From Helicobacter cetorum MIT 00-7128 (lineage in GTDB: Bacteria; Campylobacterota; Campylobacteria; Campylobacterales; Helicobacteraceae), in the NCBI RefSeq assembly GCF_000259255.1, contig NC_017737.1:186001-250000 (forward strand): a DNA stretch of 64,000 nucleotides. The letters are read 5' to 3'. The translations under genes were made by a program, and so were the position numbers. Shown piece by piece: positions 1 to 7,367 of the stretch (positions within the stretch are counted from its first letter, which is position 1; each line of letters begins with the position of its first letter). Below the pieces are notes generated by a model. That model saw only the letters and a list, made by a program, of their open reading frames with translations. It was not told the origin of the DNA and ran no database searches.

Positions 1-78
1 TAAAATATCTTCGCTTAATTGCAATTCTTCAACAGCTCTTTTGTCTAAGAAATCTACTTTTTCATACACTGAGCGCAT
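1..78 (-). CDS. NAD(P)H-hydrate repair enzyme (YjeF/Nnr type), 5' end only
   Basis: Only the first 26 codons are inside the window; the gene runs off the left edge. The start is the ATG at 76-78 on the minus strand. The visible N-terminus begins MRSVYEKVDFLDKRAVEELQ and resembles the start of H. pylori YjeF-type proteins, which combine NAD(P)H-hydrate epimerase and dehydratase domains and repair damaged NAD(P)H in the cytoplasm. The identification rests on recalled similarity over a short stretch; the catalytic parts lie outside the window. Confidence 0.5.
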   Translation of the reverse strand, partial: MRSVYEKVDFLDKRAVEELQLSEDIL

Positions 79-181
79 TATCTATCCTAGTGAGAAAATT
101 ATCAAAAGATTTTACTTGAATTTAGCTTGATTTTTAAAAGATTCTTTTACTTCATGCCATTTGCTTACCCCATAAAGAAAC

Positions 182-203
182 CCCCCTAATTTAAATTAGG
201 GGG
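182..203 (-). terminator. Perfect palindrome, likely terminator of the minus-strand AapA-like toxin mRNA
   Basis: Five C, TAATTTAAATTA, five G form a perfect 22-bp palindrome just downstream of the toxin stop codon at 215. On the minus strand it is followed by GTTTCTTT, a weak T-rich tail. A stem closing the 3' end of the mRNA is typical of AapA-family toxin transcripts. Confidence 0.55.
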
Positions 204-214
204 AAACCTTTGGC

Positions 215-313
215 TTAATAGACTTTTTTGACTACCAATTTAACCCTATACTTGAAAAATGGAAATTTCAAGTATAATAGCACCAAAGGTTTTTTGCCAT
301 TTTTTTTACTCAT
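215..313 (-). CDS. AapA-like type I toxin peptide (32 aa)
   Basis: A short ORF not flagged by length-based gene finding. The ATG at 311-313 has an AAAGGA Shine-Dalgarno sequence a few bases upstream. The peptide is basic and hydrophobic, with GKKPLVLLYLKFPFFKYR in its middle. It shares the H. pylori AapA1 pattern: N-terminal Lys/Gly/Lys residues, a YLK(F/I)xF core and a basic C-terminus. AapA peptides are membrane-active toxins held silent by an antisense RNA. The surrounding layout fits: a minus-strand -10 (378-383), a 5' stem-loop (338-372), an antisense TATAAT inside the ORF (273-278) and a 3' palindrome (182-203). Assignment is by motif and architecture, not by a search. Confidence 0.68.
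   Translation of the reverse strand: MSKKNGKKPLVLLYLKFPFFKYRVKLVVKKVY
273..278 (+). promoter_or_regulatory. -10 box (TATAAT) of the IsoA-like antitoxin RNA
   Basis: A perfect TATAAT on the plus strand lies inside the minus-strand toxin ORF. Transcription from it would start near 285 and run antisense across the toxin start codon, Shine-Dalgarno sequence and 5' leader, as in the IsoA/AapA arrangement of H. pylori. Confidence 0.6.
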
Positions 314-372
314 GGCAATTCCTTTGCGGTAAGATTTTTACCCCCTAACTTCTGCTAAAAACTAGGGGGTAA
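285..372 (+). ncRNA. IsoA-like antisense antitoxin RNA (predicted, about 85 nt)
   Basis: Predicted from the TATAAT at 273-278 and a stem at 338-347/363-372 (TTACCCCCTA / TAGGGGGTAA). It covers the toxin start codon and ribosome binding site on the opposite strand. Its ends are inferred from promoter and hairpin positions only. Confidence 0.5.
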
Positions 373-377
373 GTGTC

Positions 378-383
378 ATTTTA
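378..383 (-). promoter_or_regulatory. -10 box (TAAAAT) of the minus-strand AapA-like toxin mRNA
   Basis: TAAAAT on the minus strand is placed so that the transcript would begin near 371, at the base of the 338-372 stem-loop. A 5'-terminal stem-loop on the toxin mRNA is a feature of AapA-type transcripts. Confidence 0.4.
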
Positions 384-402
384 CAAAAATCTTTCTTAAT
401 TC

Positions 403-477
403 TTAAAATAAAGTATCTTTTTTAAAACTTTGCGTTTTATCTTTTTCTATGACTTGTTTAGTGGCTTTGATTTTATG
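403..477 (-). pseudogene. Remnant of the 3' end of a restriction S-subunit gene
   Basis: The minus strand reads HKIKATKQVIEKDKTQSF before a stop. This matches the C-terminus of the nearby S subunit (AKINATKQVLEKEKKR, ending at 1015). Only about 25 codons remain. It sits between the two AapA-like modules and marks past recombination or decay of duplicated specificity genes. Confidence 0.55.
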
Positions 478-478
478 G

Positions 479-484
479 TAAGAT
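479..484 (+). promoter_or_regulatory. -10-like box (TAAGAT) for the plus-strand AapA-like toxin mRNA
   Basis: TAAGAT would place the mRNA start near 491, at the foot of a stem-loop at 493-500/508-515 (GCCCCATA / TATGGGGC). This mirrors the promoter-then-hairpin arrangement of the neighbouring module. Confidence 0.4.
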
Positions 485-492
485 TTTATCAC

Positions 493-568
493 GCCCCATA
501 GTTGCAATATGGGGCAAATTACAGACATAGGAGTTTGTCATGTCCAAACTACATGATAAAAACTCTTG
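493..568 (-). ncRNA. IsoA-like antisense antitoxin RNA for the 540-632 toxin (predicted)
   Basis: A minus-strand -10 (TATACT) at 575-580 lies inside the toxin ORF. The RNA would start near 568, cross the toxin start codon and Shine-Dalgarno sequence, and end at the 493-515 hairpin. Length (about 75 nt) and placement match the IsoA pattern. Ends are inferred. Confidence 0.48.
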
Positions 569-632
569 GTTAGTAGTATATCTTAAATTCTCTTTTAAGG
601 GTTTTAAGTTTGTCTTTTTAATTGAAAGATAG
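540..632 (+). CDS. AapA-like type I toxin peptide (30 aa)
   Basis: The ATG at 540 follows an AGGAG Shine-Dalgarno sequence (530-534). The peptide has exactly the 30-residue length of H. pylori AapA1, and its central part, HDKNSWLVVYLKFSFKGFK, aligns without gaps to the AapA1 core (HGKNSWKTLYLKISFLGCK, from memory). AapA1 inserts in the inner membrane and is repressed by antisense IsoA1 and mRNA folding. Here a 5' hairpin (493-515), an internal antisense -10 (575-580) and a 3' hairpin (645-666) complete the module. This is the more convincing of the two AapA-like genes in the window. Confidence 0.8.
   Translation: MSKLHDKNSWLVVYLKFSFKGFKFVFLIER
575..580 (-). promoter_or_regulatory. -10 box (TATACT) of the IsoA-like antitoxin RNA
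   Basis: TATACT on the minus strand sits inside the 540-632 toxin ORF, in the same relative position as the antisense -10 of the first AapA-like module. Confidence 0.5.
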
Positions 633-644
633 CTAATCAAAGTT

Positions 645-672
645 CCCTTAAGCTCACGCTTAGGGGTTTTCC
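645..672 (+). terminator. Terminator of the plus-strand AapA-like toxin mRNA
   Basis: The segment CCCTTAAGCTCACGCTTAGG forms a stem (one bulge) followed by a GGTTTT run, 13 nt after the toxin stop codon. Confidence 0.55.
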
Positions 673-726
673 TTAAAGTAATTTGTCTTAACTTTTGGGG
701 CGTTTTTTAAACAAAGCGTTATGTTT

Positions 727-885
727 TCATAAAAAGCTATCATTTTTTTCTTTTTCTATCACTTGTTTAGTGGCTTTGATTTTGGCATCGTTATATTCTG
801 CTATGGCTTTTATGAATTTTGTTTTTTCTAAGAAGTTTTTTCAAATCATATTTTTATTCTTAGCAAAATTTTCTAAATTCATTCT
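727..885 (-). pseudogene. Second remnant of a restriction S-subunit gene 3' end
   Basis: The minus strand encodes AEYNDAKIKATKQVIEKEK before a stop, nearly the same as the C-terminus of the S gene ending at 1015 (EYNDAKINATKQVLEKEKKR). An internal stop and the absence of any upstream TRD show that only about 50 codons survive. With the fragment at 403-477 this makes three serial copies of the S-gene 3' end within 700 bp. Confidence 0.6.
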
Positions 886-932
886 TTAAGGGGGACTTAG
901 GACGCTCTTCATTGCGTCCTTATCCCCCTTAA
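886..932. other. Large two-part hairpin between S-gene fragments
   Basis: TTAAGGGGG (886-894) pairs with CCCCCTTAA (924-932), and inside it AGGACGC pairs with GCGTCCT around an 8-nt loop. It may terminate transcription from the S gene or a decayed gene. It has no long T-run on either strand, so its role is unclear. Confidence 0.4.
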
Positions 933-1014
933 CAACCCCCAAACACCCACAAGGCTTTTAAAGTTATCGCTTTAAAACTTTGTTTTAAAGCTCTTTTATA
1001 TTTATCTTAAAAAG

Positions 1015-2127
1015 CTATCGCTTTTTTTCTTTTTCTAGGACTTGTTTGGTGGCGTTTATTTTAGCATCGTTATACTCTACTACGCCCTTAATGATTTGCT
1101 TTTGTAAGGCGTTAATGCAAAGGTGCATGAAATTAAAATCAAGGTTGCCATGTTTTGTGGTGGGTAGTAAAATATTGATTTCATCGGCATCTTTTGCGTA
1201 AAAATTGCGTGAGTAATCAAATTGCCCTGCATGAGTAACCTTGTGGATAGCACTTGTGATAAACAAAACGGCGTTTTTTTCTAAGTCTTGGGTATGAACG
1301 ACGGCGATATGGTCGTCTGCTCCGTAGGGGTAATTCCTGTATTTTGCAGAACCAAACATATCAATGGTAATCGTATTTTTAGGGAATATCTCTACTTGAT
1401 TGCCGATAAAGGCTGAAACGCCCTCTTGATTTTCTCCAGCGGTTACAAAAGGTAAATCCCCTAAAATACGGTCGGCACTTTTTAGGCGTTTGCCCCTTGT
1501 AGATTTACCAAAAAGATTTTTAAGGTTAAAGCTTTGCCATTTTAGGCTACCAAGCGTTTCACTGAATTGTTTAAGAGCATTTTCTTCATCGCTTGTTAGA
1601 GTGGTGTTTTTTAGCCCTGTAGCTTGTAAGTAAGCGTCAAGTTCGGCGAGCCGATGCTGTTCAAGTTCGGCGAGCCGATGCTGTTCAAGTTCGGCTATAA
1701 AATTTTCCATAAAATTAAAGTCAATGTCTTCTAGTGTGGGGGTGGTAGCATTAAGGGTGCTTGGTTTTAGGGGTAGAATGACCTTGTCGTTTTTAATTTT
1801 TGCCCATGAACACATGTTTTCATAGCCGAATTTTTTAGGATAACCAAAAAATAGCGTGGATAAAAACAAACCGATTTTATGGTTAATCTCAAATTTAGGT
1901 TTGAGAGAAAATACCCTAGCGTGTGTTACCATTTTATAAGCAAAACTGCGATAAAACGCACAACCAAACATGTCAATAGTAATGGTATGACTTTCAAAAA
2001 CTTTTGCTTTTATATCGCTTTGTCCTAAAACACCATTATTGCTAAGTCCTGCGGTAATGACAAAATCACCCCTATGATTGATGTGGTGTTTTTGAATGTC
2101 AAAGTCGCCATTACCTGCATCAAACAA
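1015..2127 (-). CDS. Specificity (S) subunit of a BcgI-like restriction-modification system
   Basis: The DNA-recognition subunit. Two target-recognition repeats are visible: each contains ITIDMFG followed by (S/C)AxYR, and they are joined by a helical linker (about residues 140-165) of repeated AELEQHRL octapeptides. The second half opens with WQSFNLKNLF, the usual start of such domains. The TTG at 2127 is a poor start because the equivalent first motif, KWGEFKLGDLF, lies just upstream in the same open frame. That frame is open to 2226, overlapping the end of the methylase gene in the -1 register, with no ATG. True expression may therefore be by frameshift from the upstream gene or by a non-standard start. 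It acts with the nuclease-methylase encoded next to it. Confidence 0.75.
   Translation of the reverse strand: MFDAGNGDFDIQKHHINHRGDFVITAGLSNNGVLGQSDIKAKVFESHTITIDMFGCAFYRSFAYKMVTHARVFSLKPKFEINHKIGLFLSTLFFGYPKKFGYENMCSWAKIKNDKVILPLKPSTLNATTPTLEDIDFNFMENFIAELEQHRLAELEQHRLAELDAYLQATGLKNTTLTSDEENALKQFSETLGSLKWQSFNLKNLFGKSTRGKRLKSADRILGDLPFVTAGENQEGVSAFIGNQVEIFPKNTITIDMFGSAKYRNYPYGADDHIAVVHTQDLEKNAVLFITSAIHKVTHAGQFDYSRNFYAKDADEINILLPTTKHGNLDFNFMHLCINALQKQIIKGVVEYNDAKINATKQVLEKEKKR
1641..1695 (-). repeat. 24-bp tandem repeat in the S-subunit linker (2.3 copies)
   Basis: The unit GTTCGGCGAGCCGATGCTGT+TCAA occurs at 1641-1664 and 1665-1688, with a partial third copy to 1695. It encodes eight residues (AELEQHRL on the coding strand) between the two recognition domains. 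Changes in copy number keep the frame and would lengthen or shorten the spacer helix. Confidence 0.85.
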
Positions 2128-2183
2128 ATCCCCTAATTTAAACTCACCCCACTTAATAGCGTTTAATTGGCTACTAAGGGGGC

Positions 2184-4238
2184 TTACAACTTTGGGGGCG
2201 TTTGGCTCTTTAAGATTAAACTCACTTCATAGGCGAGATAATCGCTAATGGTCTTTTTAAAATCTTCTAGGGTGGGTTTAGTCTCATTCTTTTGGTGGGC
2301 TTCAAAATTAAAGTCTTTGGCGTGTTTATTTTCCTCTTCTTTAGCGATAAAATCTTCAATATAGATGTTTTCTAAATCCCCCCATAATTCTTTAGAAACT
2401 TCTGCTTTCAAACCGGCTTTATAAATTTTGATGATTTCTTCATAGCGTTTGTTAGGCTCGCTGATTTCATTCAAGCCCCTTTTAGTGCGTTTAAAGCCAT
2501 CGTTTCTAAAATCTATGAATTTGACTAACCTTTCATAGTCATGCGCTTCGTGGGCTTTGAAAATATAAATGCTGGTTTGTACCCCTGCCATAGGCATAAA
2601 AAGGTCTGTTGGCATTTTAATGCTCGCTAATAAAGAATGCTTTTTTAAAATCTCTTTGTTAGACTTGAGAGCTTGTCCGCTTCCCGCACTATCTTGAATG
2701 ATGATAGCTCCAAGACCGCCTTTTTGCATGCAATCTAGCCCAAACTTAATAAAGGGCATGCCGTTTTCTTCGTAGCTAAAGGGTGGGTTTAATAAAAGGA
2801 TATTAGGCTTAAAATCTTCATAGATTTTTTGGCTTGTTTCAAAAGTGTTGCCCTTAATGATTAAACTTGAGCCATCGCCTCTTAAAATCATGTTCGTAGT
2901 TGCTAGAGAAAACATTTCAGCGTTGAGTTCTACGCCTAAAAGTTGGGATTTTTTCATGCTCTCTATTTTTTCTTTGGCTTTTGAAGTGTTTTTACCATAG
3001 GTTTTTTCTATATTTTCAATCATTAAAACCATAGAAGAGATTAAAAAGCCCGCACTGCCTGCGGCTAAGTCCATGACATAAGAATTAGCATTAACCCCTA
3101 AAAGTTCGCTCATCATTTTAGTTACATATGGGGGTGTTAAAACAATGCCTAATTCCTTGCCATCGCCTAAGGCGTATTTTAAAAATTCGCTATAAAGTTC
3201 GCCTATGATGTCTAAATGTCCGGTGTTATCGCTCTCATTAATGGGTTTATGGACAAATTCATAGAGAAAAGAAAAAATTTGTTTGGTGATACTCGCATGT
3301 TGAGTGAGTTGCGTGCTGATAGCTTTATCAAGGCTTGTTTTATTGTCTCGTTGGGGGTCTTTGGCTATTTCTTTAAAGCTAGAGAGCATTAAATCGCGCT
3401 TGTCTTCGTTTAAGCCCTTAGCTTTTAAAAATTCCTTGATTTGATTAAACACTAAAATACTATCTCGGCTTGTATTGGCTAACTCACCTTTCAAATCGCT
3501 TGGTTTTAAGCCCTCTTTGACACCTTTAATTTCTTGCATAGATAAAAGCATGCCGCTTACATATAGCACTCGTTGGGGGGCGGTGATGTTGTGGTTGTGC
3601 ATAAGGCGGTTAAGCTTTTTGGCGGTATCACTCAACTCAATTTTAGTTTTGAATAAGATTAAGGCTTTTTCACTCTCTGTAAGGGTGCATTCTTTATAGA
3701 AGTCATCAAACGATTTTTGGTTTTCTAAAAAATGCAAGTTTGTAACATGGGTTAATTTGTGTGCGTTAGCCCCACTTGCAAACACATAATACACTTCTAT
3801 AGCGATATTTTCTCTATTGTCCCCTGCAACACCTATAGCGATACATTCTTTATACTTGTCTTTATCTCTAAGAATGCTTTTAGCATAATATAACGCTCCA
3901 TTAACGGCGTAATCTTTAATGGATTTTTCATCGCTTTTTATGGTGCTATCTTTTGAATTAAGGGATTTTAAAAATTTAGAATAAAGTTTGTTTTCTATCA
4001 CTATGGGAATGATATTTTCTTTATCGCCTTTAGCGTGATAGATTTCTAAACTAAAATCAGGACGGCCAAAAGAAGCTTTGCTTTCGGTCTTGCTCGCATT
4101 TTTTAGAGCGTTTTTTAAGCTATCGCTCATTTTTCCTTCAATATTGAAGTCCTTGTTTTTTATGAGACCTAAATTTTCTAATTCTTCTTTGATATAGTCG
4201 TTAATATCATCTTCTAGTTTAAAGGGGAGTATTTGCAT
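2184..4238 (-). CDS. BcgI-like fused endonuclease/N6-adenine methyltransferase subunit
   Basis: A 684-residue protein combining cutting and methylation. Near the N-terminus, PD (60-61) and ENK (82-84) form a PD-(D/E)xK nuclease motif. The methylase part has LTPPYV (367-372), motif I MDLAAGSAGF (389-398) and motif IV NPPF (484-487), as in HsdM-type N6-adenine methylases. Classical HsdM lacks the nuclease end; a nuclease-methylase chain with a separate S subunit is the plan of Type IIB/IIG enzymes such as BcgI. Its stop at 2184 overlaps the open frame of the S gene. A CCCCC-AAA stretch at 2191-2198 lies where a -1 shift would fuse both into about 1,080 residues. The locus neighbours fbp, as restriction genes do in H. 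pylori. Confidence 0.8.
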   Translation of the reverse strand: MQILPFKLEDDINDYIKEELENLGLIKNKDFNIEGKMSDSLKNALKNASKTESKASFGRPDFSLEIYHAKGDKENIIPIVIENKLYSKFLKSLNSKDSTIKSDEKSIKDYAVNGALYYAKSILRDKDKYKECIAIGVAGDNRENIAIEVYYVFASGANAHKLTHVTNLHFLENQKSFDDFYKECTLTESEKALILFKTKIELSDTAKKLNRLMHNHNITAPQRVLYVSGMLLSMQEIKGVKEGLKPSDLKGELANTSRDSILVFNQIKEFLKAKGLNEDKRDLMLSSFKEIAKDPQRDNKTSLDKAISTQLTQHASITKQIFSFLYEFVHKPINESDNTGHLDIIGELYSEFLKYALGDGKELGIVLTPPYVTKMMSELLGVNANSYVMDLAAGSAGFLISSMVLMIENIEKTYGKNTSKAKEKIESMKKSQLLGVELNAEMFSLATTNMILRGDGSSLIIKGNTFETSQKIYEDFKPNILLLNPPFSYEENGMPFIKFGLDCMQKGGLGAIIIQDSAGSGQALKSNKEILKKHSLLASIKMPTDLFMPMAGVQTSIYIFKAHEAHDYERLVKFIDFRNDGFKRTKRGLNEISEPNKRYEEIIKIYKAGLKAEVSKELWGDLENIYIEDFIAKEEENKHAKDFNFEAHQKNETKPTLEDFKKTISDYLAYEVSLILKSQTPPKL

Positions 4239-4364
4239 AAAAATCCTTGTTAAAAATACTAATTTTTAAAATTATTACTCTATTATTTTTGCTATTTTTG
4301 TGGCTATTCAAGGCTTAAAACTTAAATTAAACTTTGAGTTATTTTTAGTTTAGCCCCGCTTAAT

Positions 4365-4568
4365 TTAGTTGAAATCAAACCCACCCACTTCGCCTAAACT
4401 CATGCTTTCATAAGTGGCGTTCACATAATTATTACGAATTTCACAATTTAAGACTTGTTCGCATTTCAAGCAACTTGTTACTTGTTTTTCATCTTGACAA
4501 GCTTGTAATTTCAAAAGAGCGTCATTAAAACGCTCTTCATATTCTAATTTTTTAGCACTATCTTGCAT
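4365..4568 (-). CDS. Small Cys-rich hypothetical protein (67 aa)
   Basis: Function not recognised. The ATG at 4566-4568 overlaps the fbp stop codon (TAATG), so it is probably translationally coupled to fbp. Residues 28-50 hold four cysteines (CQDEK..CLKCEQVLNC), which could bind a metal. No signal peptide or membrane segment is seen. Coupling to fbp and a plausible codon pattern support it as a real gene. It ends GEVGGFDFN. Confidence 0.6.
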   Translation of the reverse strand: MQDSAKKLEYEERFNDALLKLQACQDEKQVTSCLKCEQVLNCEIRNNYVNATYESMSLGEVGGFDFN

Positions 4569-5440
4569 TATTCTCCCTTTAAATGTTCTTCTAAAATTTT
4601 AGCCTCATAAGCACTTGTTAAATAGCATTCGCATTTCTCATGATAGCTTGCTACGCCTTGTTCTAACAAACGCTCTTTAACGCCCTTATTAAAATAAAAC
4701 GCCTCCCCTTTAGCTTTTTCAATCATAAAAGCTAGGGGAAAGACTTCAAAAAGCTTGCGTAATTTCTTTTGTGGGTAGGAAAACATTCCGCCTTTTTTAA
4801 TCAATAAGTGATGCACATCAGCGACCATGGCCCCTGAGTAGCGTAAGCGATAATTTTCTTCAAAAAGCGTGTTTAAAGCTTTTTTTAGTCCTAGAGAAAA
4901 ATCCTTTTGATTGCCCCCACTGGCGATGATTTTACCCTTATTTTCCAAAGTAATTATCTCTATGAAATGGAACTTGTTTTCATAAAAAGCATAGCGATAA
5001 ACTTTATCTAAGGCTATAACTAATTCAATCTTATGCCCAAAAACCATATAAAGGCTTGCAACTAAATTTTGAGCCTTGAAATCGTTTTCATAAATTCCCA
5101 TAATTGTGCCAACTAAGAAATTCGCCTCCATAACCGAACTGCCATCTAAGGGGTCATAAGCGATACAATAAGAGCCATTTTCTTTAGAAATAGGCATCTC
5201 TTTTTCTTCACTAAAGACACTTTTAATATTTTCTAAACCTAAAAAATTTTCTTCTAAGAATTTGTCTAGGGCTAAATCTGCCTTGATAGGGGTGTCCCCA
5301 CTACTATTTTCTAATTGGGTATAACTCCCTGAATCAGGCTTTTCTAAAATCTCTTGAAAATCTTTAGCCTTTTTTTCTAAAAGAGCTATAATTTGTTTGA
5401 TAATGTCTGCATGCGAACCTTGAAAATGTCTATAATCCAT
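4568..5440 (-). CDS. fbp: Fructose-1,6-bisphosphatase, class I
   Basis: Hydrolyses fructose-1,6-bisphosphate to fructose-6-phosphate in gluconeogenesis, in the cytoplasm. The metal/phosphate motif YDPLDGSS is at residues 95-102, with SGGN and RYSGAMVADVHHLL further on as expected for the sugar-phosphatase fold. At 290 residues it is somewhat shorter than the E. coli enzyme (332), as in H. pylori. It starts at the ATG 5440, divergent from rpe with about 70 bp between. The small gene at 4365-4568 follows with overlapping stop and start. Confidence 0.95.
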   Translation of the reverse strand: MDYRHFQGSHADIIKQIIALLEKKAKDFQEILEKPDSGSYTQLENSSGDTPIKADLALDKFLEENFLGLENIKSVFSEEKEMPISKENGSYCIAYDPLDGSSVMEANFLVGTIMGIYENDFKAQNLVASLYMVFGHKIELVIALDKVYRYAFYENKFHFIEIITLENKGKIIASGGNQKDFSLGLKKALNTLFEENYRLRYSGAMVADVHHLLIKKGGMFSYPQKKLRKLFEVFPLAFMIEKAKGEAFYFNKGVKERLLEQGVASYHEKCECYLTSAYEAKILEEHLKGE

Positions 5441-5511
5441 GAAGAACCCTTTTATAATTTGATTAAAAATGCTAACATTTTACTTTAAAACATTGAAATT
5501 AGGGAAGTATT

Positions 5512-6153
5512 TTGAAAGTAGCCCCAAGCCTTTTGAGCGCTAATTTTATGTGCCTTGAAGAAGAAATAAAAAGCGTGAGTAACGCCGATTTTTTGCATGT
5601 TGATGTGATGGATGGGCATTATGTGCCTAATTTAACCATGGGTCCTGTCATTTTAGAAAATGTTACTCAAGTTAGCAAAGTGCCTTTAGATGTGCATTTA
5701 ATGGTAGAAAATGCGAGTTTTTTTGTAGATTTATTTGCCCCCTTAAAACCACACTTTATAAGCATTCATGCCGAGAATGAAAAGCACCCCCACAGAGTGC
5801 TACAAAAAATTAAAAGCTTAGACATCATTCCGGGTATTGTGCTAAACCCCCACACACATGAAGAGAGCATTAAGTATCTCTTAGAAAGTGTGGGTTTAGT
5901 GCTTTTAATGAGTGTCAATCCGGGCTTTGGCGGGCAAAAGTTTTTAGACTTGGTGTTAGAAAAAGCCTTGCGAATAAAAGAGCTTATTAATTGCTACAAT
6001 CCTAACTGTCTTTTGGAAGTGGATGGGGGCGTGAATGATAAAAATACCCCCAAACTTAAAGAAGTGGGTGTGGATATTGTAGTCTCTGGGAGCTATATCT
6101 TTAAAGCAAAAAATCGTAAGCTTGCTATTGAAAGCTTACAGAATGTCAGATAA
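5512..6153 (+). CDS. rpe: Ribulose-phosphate 3-epimerase
   Basis: Interconverts ribulose-5-phosphate and xylulose-5-phosphate in the pentose phosphate pathway. The TIM-barrel motifs are present in order: APSLLSANF at the N-terminus, metal-binding HVDVMDGHYVPN, VHLMVE, SVNPGFGGQKF and EVDGGV. The start codon is TTG at 5512 (giving MKVAPSLL), supported by an AGGGAAG Shine-Dalgarno sequence just upstream; no ATG fits better. At 213 residues it is normal length. Its 3' end overlaps the start of dnaQ by 11 bp, so the two are translationally coupled. Confidence 0.95.
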   Translation: MKVAPSLLSANFMCLEEEIKSVSNADFLHVDVMDGHYVPNLTMGPVILENVTQVSKVPLDVHLMVENASFFVDLFAPLKPHFISIHAENEKHPHRVLQKIKSLDIIPGIVLNPHTHEESIKYLLESVGLVLLMSVNPGFGGQKFLDLVLEKALRIKELINCYNPNCLLEVDGGVNDKNTPKLKEVGVDIVVSGSYIFKAKNRKLAIESLQNVR

Positions 6154-7045
6154 TCTCTTGCATAAAGATATTCAAGCCTTAATTGCTCATCTTAAAAATA
6201 ACGATATTTCTATAGATACACTCAATGTTTTTTTAAAGCGTTTAGATTTATATGATGAACTAAGTGTTCAGTATTTGAAAGCATGCGGGCTTAGTCTCAT
6301 AGAAACTAATAACGACTTAATCACACTCAAAAACCTTAAAACCCCTTTTAGAGATGAAGTTTTTACTTTTATTGATTTAGAGACAACCGGTTCTAACCCC
6401 CTAAAACATGAGATTTTAGAAATTGGTGCTGTGCAGGTGCAAAATGGCGTGATAATCAAGCGTTTTGAAACTTTTATTAAAGTTAAGAGTGTCCCCCCTT
6501 ATATTAGCGAACTAACCGGCATTAGCTATGAAGACACTATAGGTGCGCCAACTATTAGCGAGGTTTTGCAAGAATTGCGCCTTTTTTTAGGCGATAGTGT
6601 GTTTGTAGCGCATAATGCTAATTTTGATTATGCCTTTTTGGAGCATAATTTCATTGAAAAGCTCCATAGTCCTTTATTAAATCTCAAGCTTTGCACTTTG
6701 GATTTATCAAGGCGTGCCATTTTATCTATGCGCTATTCTTTGAGTTTCTTAAAAGAGCTTTTAGGCTTTGATGTAGAAATTAGCCATAGAGCTTATGCGG
6801 ACGCATTAGTTAGCTACAAGCTTTTTGAAGTGTGCTTATTAAACTTGCCTCATTATGTCAAAACTTCTATAGATTTGATTGATTTTTCTCGCTCTGCTAA
6901 TACCTTAATTAAAAGACCTCCAAGAGCTCGCCTAAAGCCTGAAACCCCCTCAAGTTTCCCTCTTTTTGAAAGGGCTCAAAATTTTTTAAATTCCCAACCT
7001 ACAATAGCAAACAAATGCCCTCTTGATTTAGCTTTTTGCTATTAA
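6143..7045 (+). CDS. dnaQ: DNA polymerase III epsilon-type 3'-5' exonuclease
   Basis: A proofreading exonuclease of the DEDDh type. Exo I is FIDLETTG (76-83, acidic residues D78 and E80), Exo II is VAHNANFDYAFLEHN, and Exo III is SHRAYADALVSYKLF with the catalytic His and Asp. The first 70 residues form an extra N-terminal region absent from E. coli epsilon. I chose the ATG at 6143, which overlaps the rpe stop, over an earlier in-frame TTG at 6122 because the overlap gives coupling and the ATG is the standard codon. It converges with the gene at 7055. Confidence 0.9.
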   Translation: MSDNLLHKDIQALIAHLKNNDISIDTLNVFLKRLDLYDELSVQYLKACGLSLIETNNDLITLKNLKTPFRDEVFTFIDLETTGSNPLKHEILEIGAVQVQNGVIIKRFETFIKVKSVPPYISELTGISYEDTIGAPTISEVLQELRLFLGDSVFVAHNANFDYAFLEHNFIEKLHSPLLNLKLCTLDLSRRAILSMRYSLSFLKELLGFDVEISHRAYADALVSYKLFEVCLLNLPHYVKTSIDLIDFSRSANTLIKRPPRARLKPETPSSFPLFERAQNFLNSQPTIANKCPLDLAFCY

Positions 7046-7054
7046 AATAGGTCT

Positions 7055-7351
7055 TTAGCCTACAATATCTAGCAAACGCTCTTCATGCCATAACTCAATC
7101 TCTTCTTCTTCTAGTTCAAAGAGTTTGGATTTTTTAGAGCCTTGATGGTATTTTTGAGAGCCACTTTCAGGTTCTTTATCCCAAATAGAATGCGCATTTT
7201 CTAAAGCTCGTGTTTCTTGGGCTAGTTCAAGCTTGTTTTGAAAACTTTGTGCTAAATCTAGCATATCACTTCTTGCACCTTGTTGGATAGCTGAATTTAA
7301 AGGCGTGTTTTGATTGATATAAGTTACATTACCTAGAGCTGAAACACTCAT
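7055..7351 (-). CDS. Conserved hypothetical protein (98 aa)
   Basis: Function not recognised. It is a soluble, charged, probably helical protein that starts MSVSALGNVTYINQNTPLN and ends in an acidic stretch (ELEEEEIELWHEERLLDIVG). A small protein of this kind sits between dnaQ and the RqcH-like gene in H. pylori too. The Shine-Dalgarno sequence AAGGAGG (7358-7364) is strong, which supports the start at 7351. It lies 16 bp downstream of the RqcH-like gene and is probably co-transcribed with it, recN and nadK. Confidence 0.7.
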   Translation of the reverse strand: MSVSALGNVTYINQNTPLNSAIQQGARSDMLDLAQSFQNKLELAQETRALENAHSIWDKEPESGSQKYHQGSKKSKLFELEEEEIELWHEERLLDIVG

Positions 7352-7367
7352 AGCTGACCTCCTTAAA

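Noticed and set aside
695-889. Plus-strand ORF of 64 codons rich in Phe and Ser
   Set aside because: It is the complement of the S-gene remnant on the minus strand.
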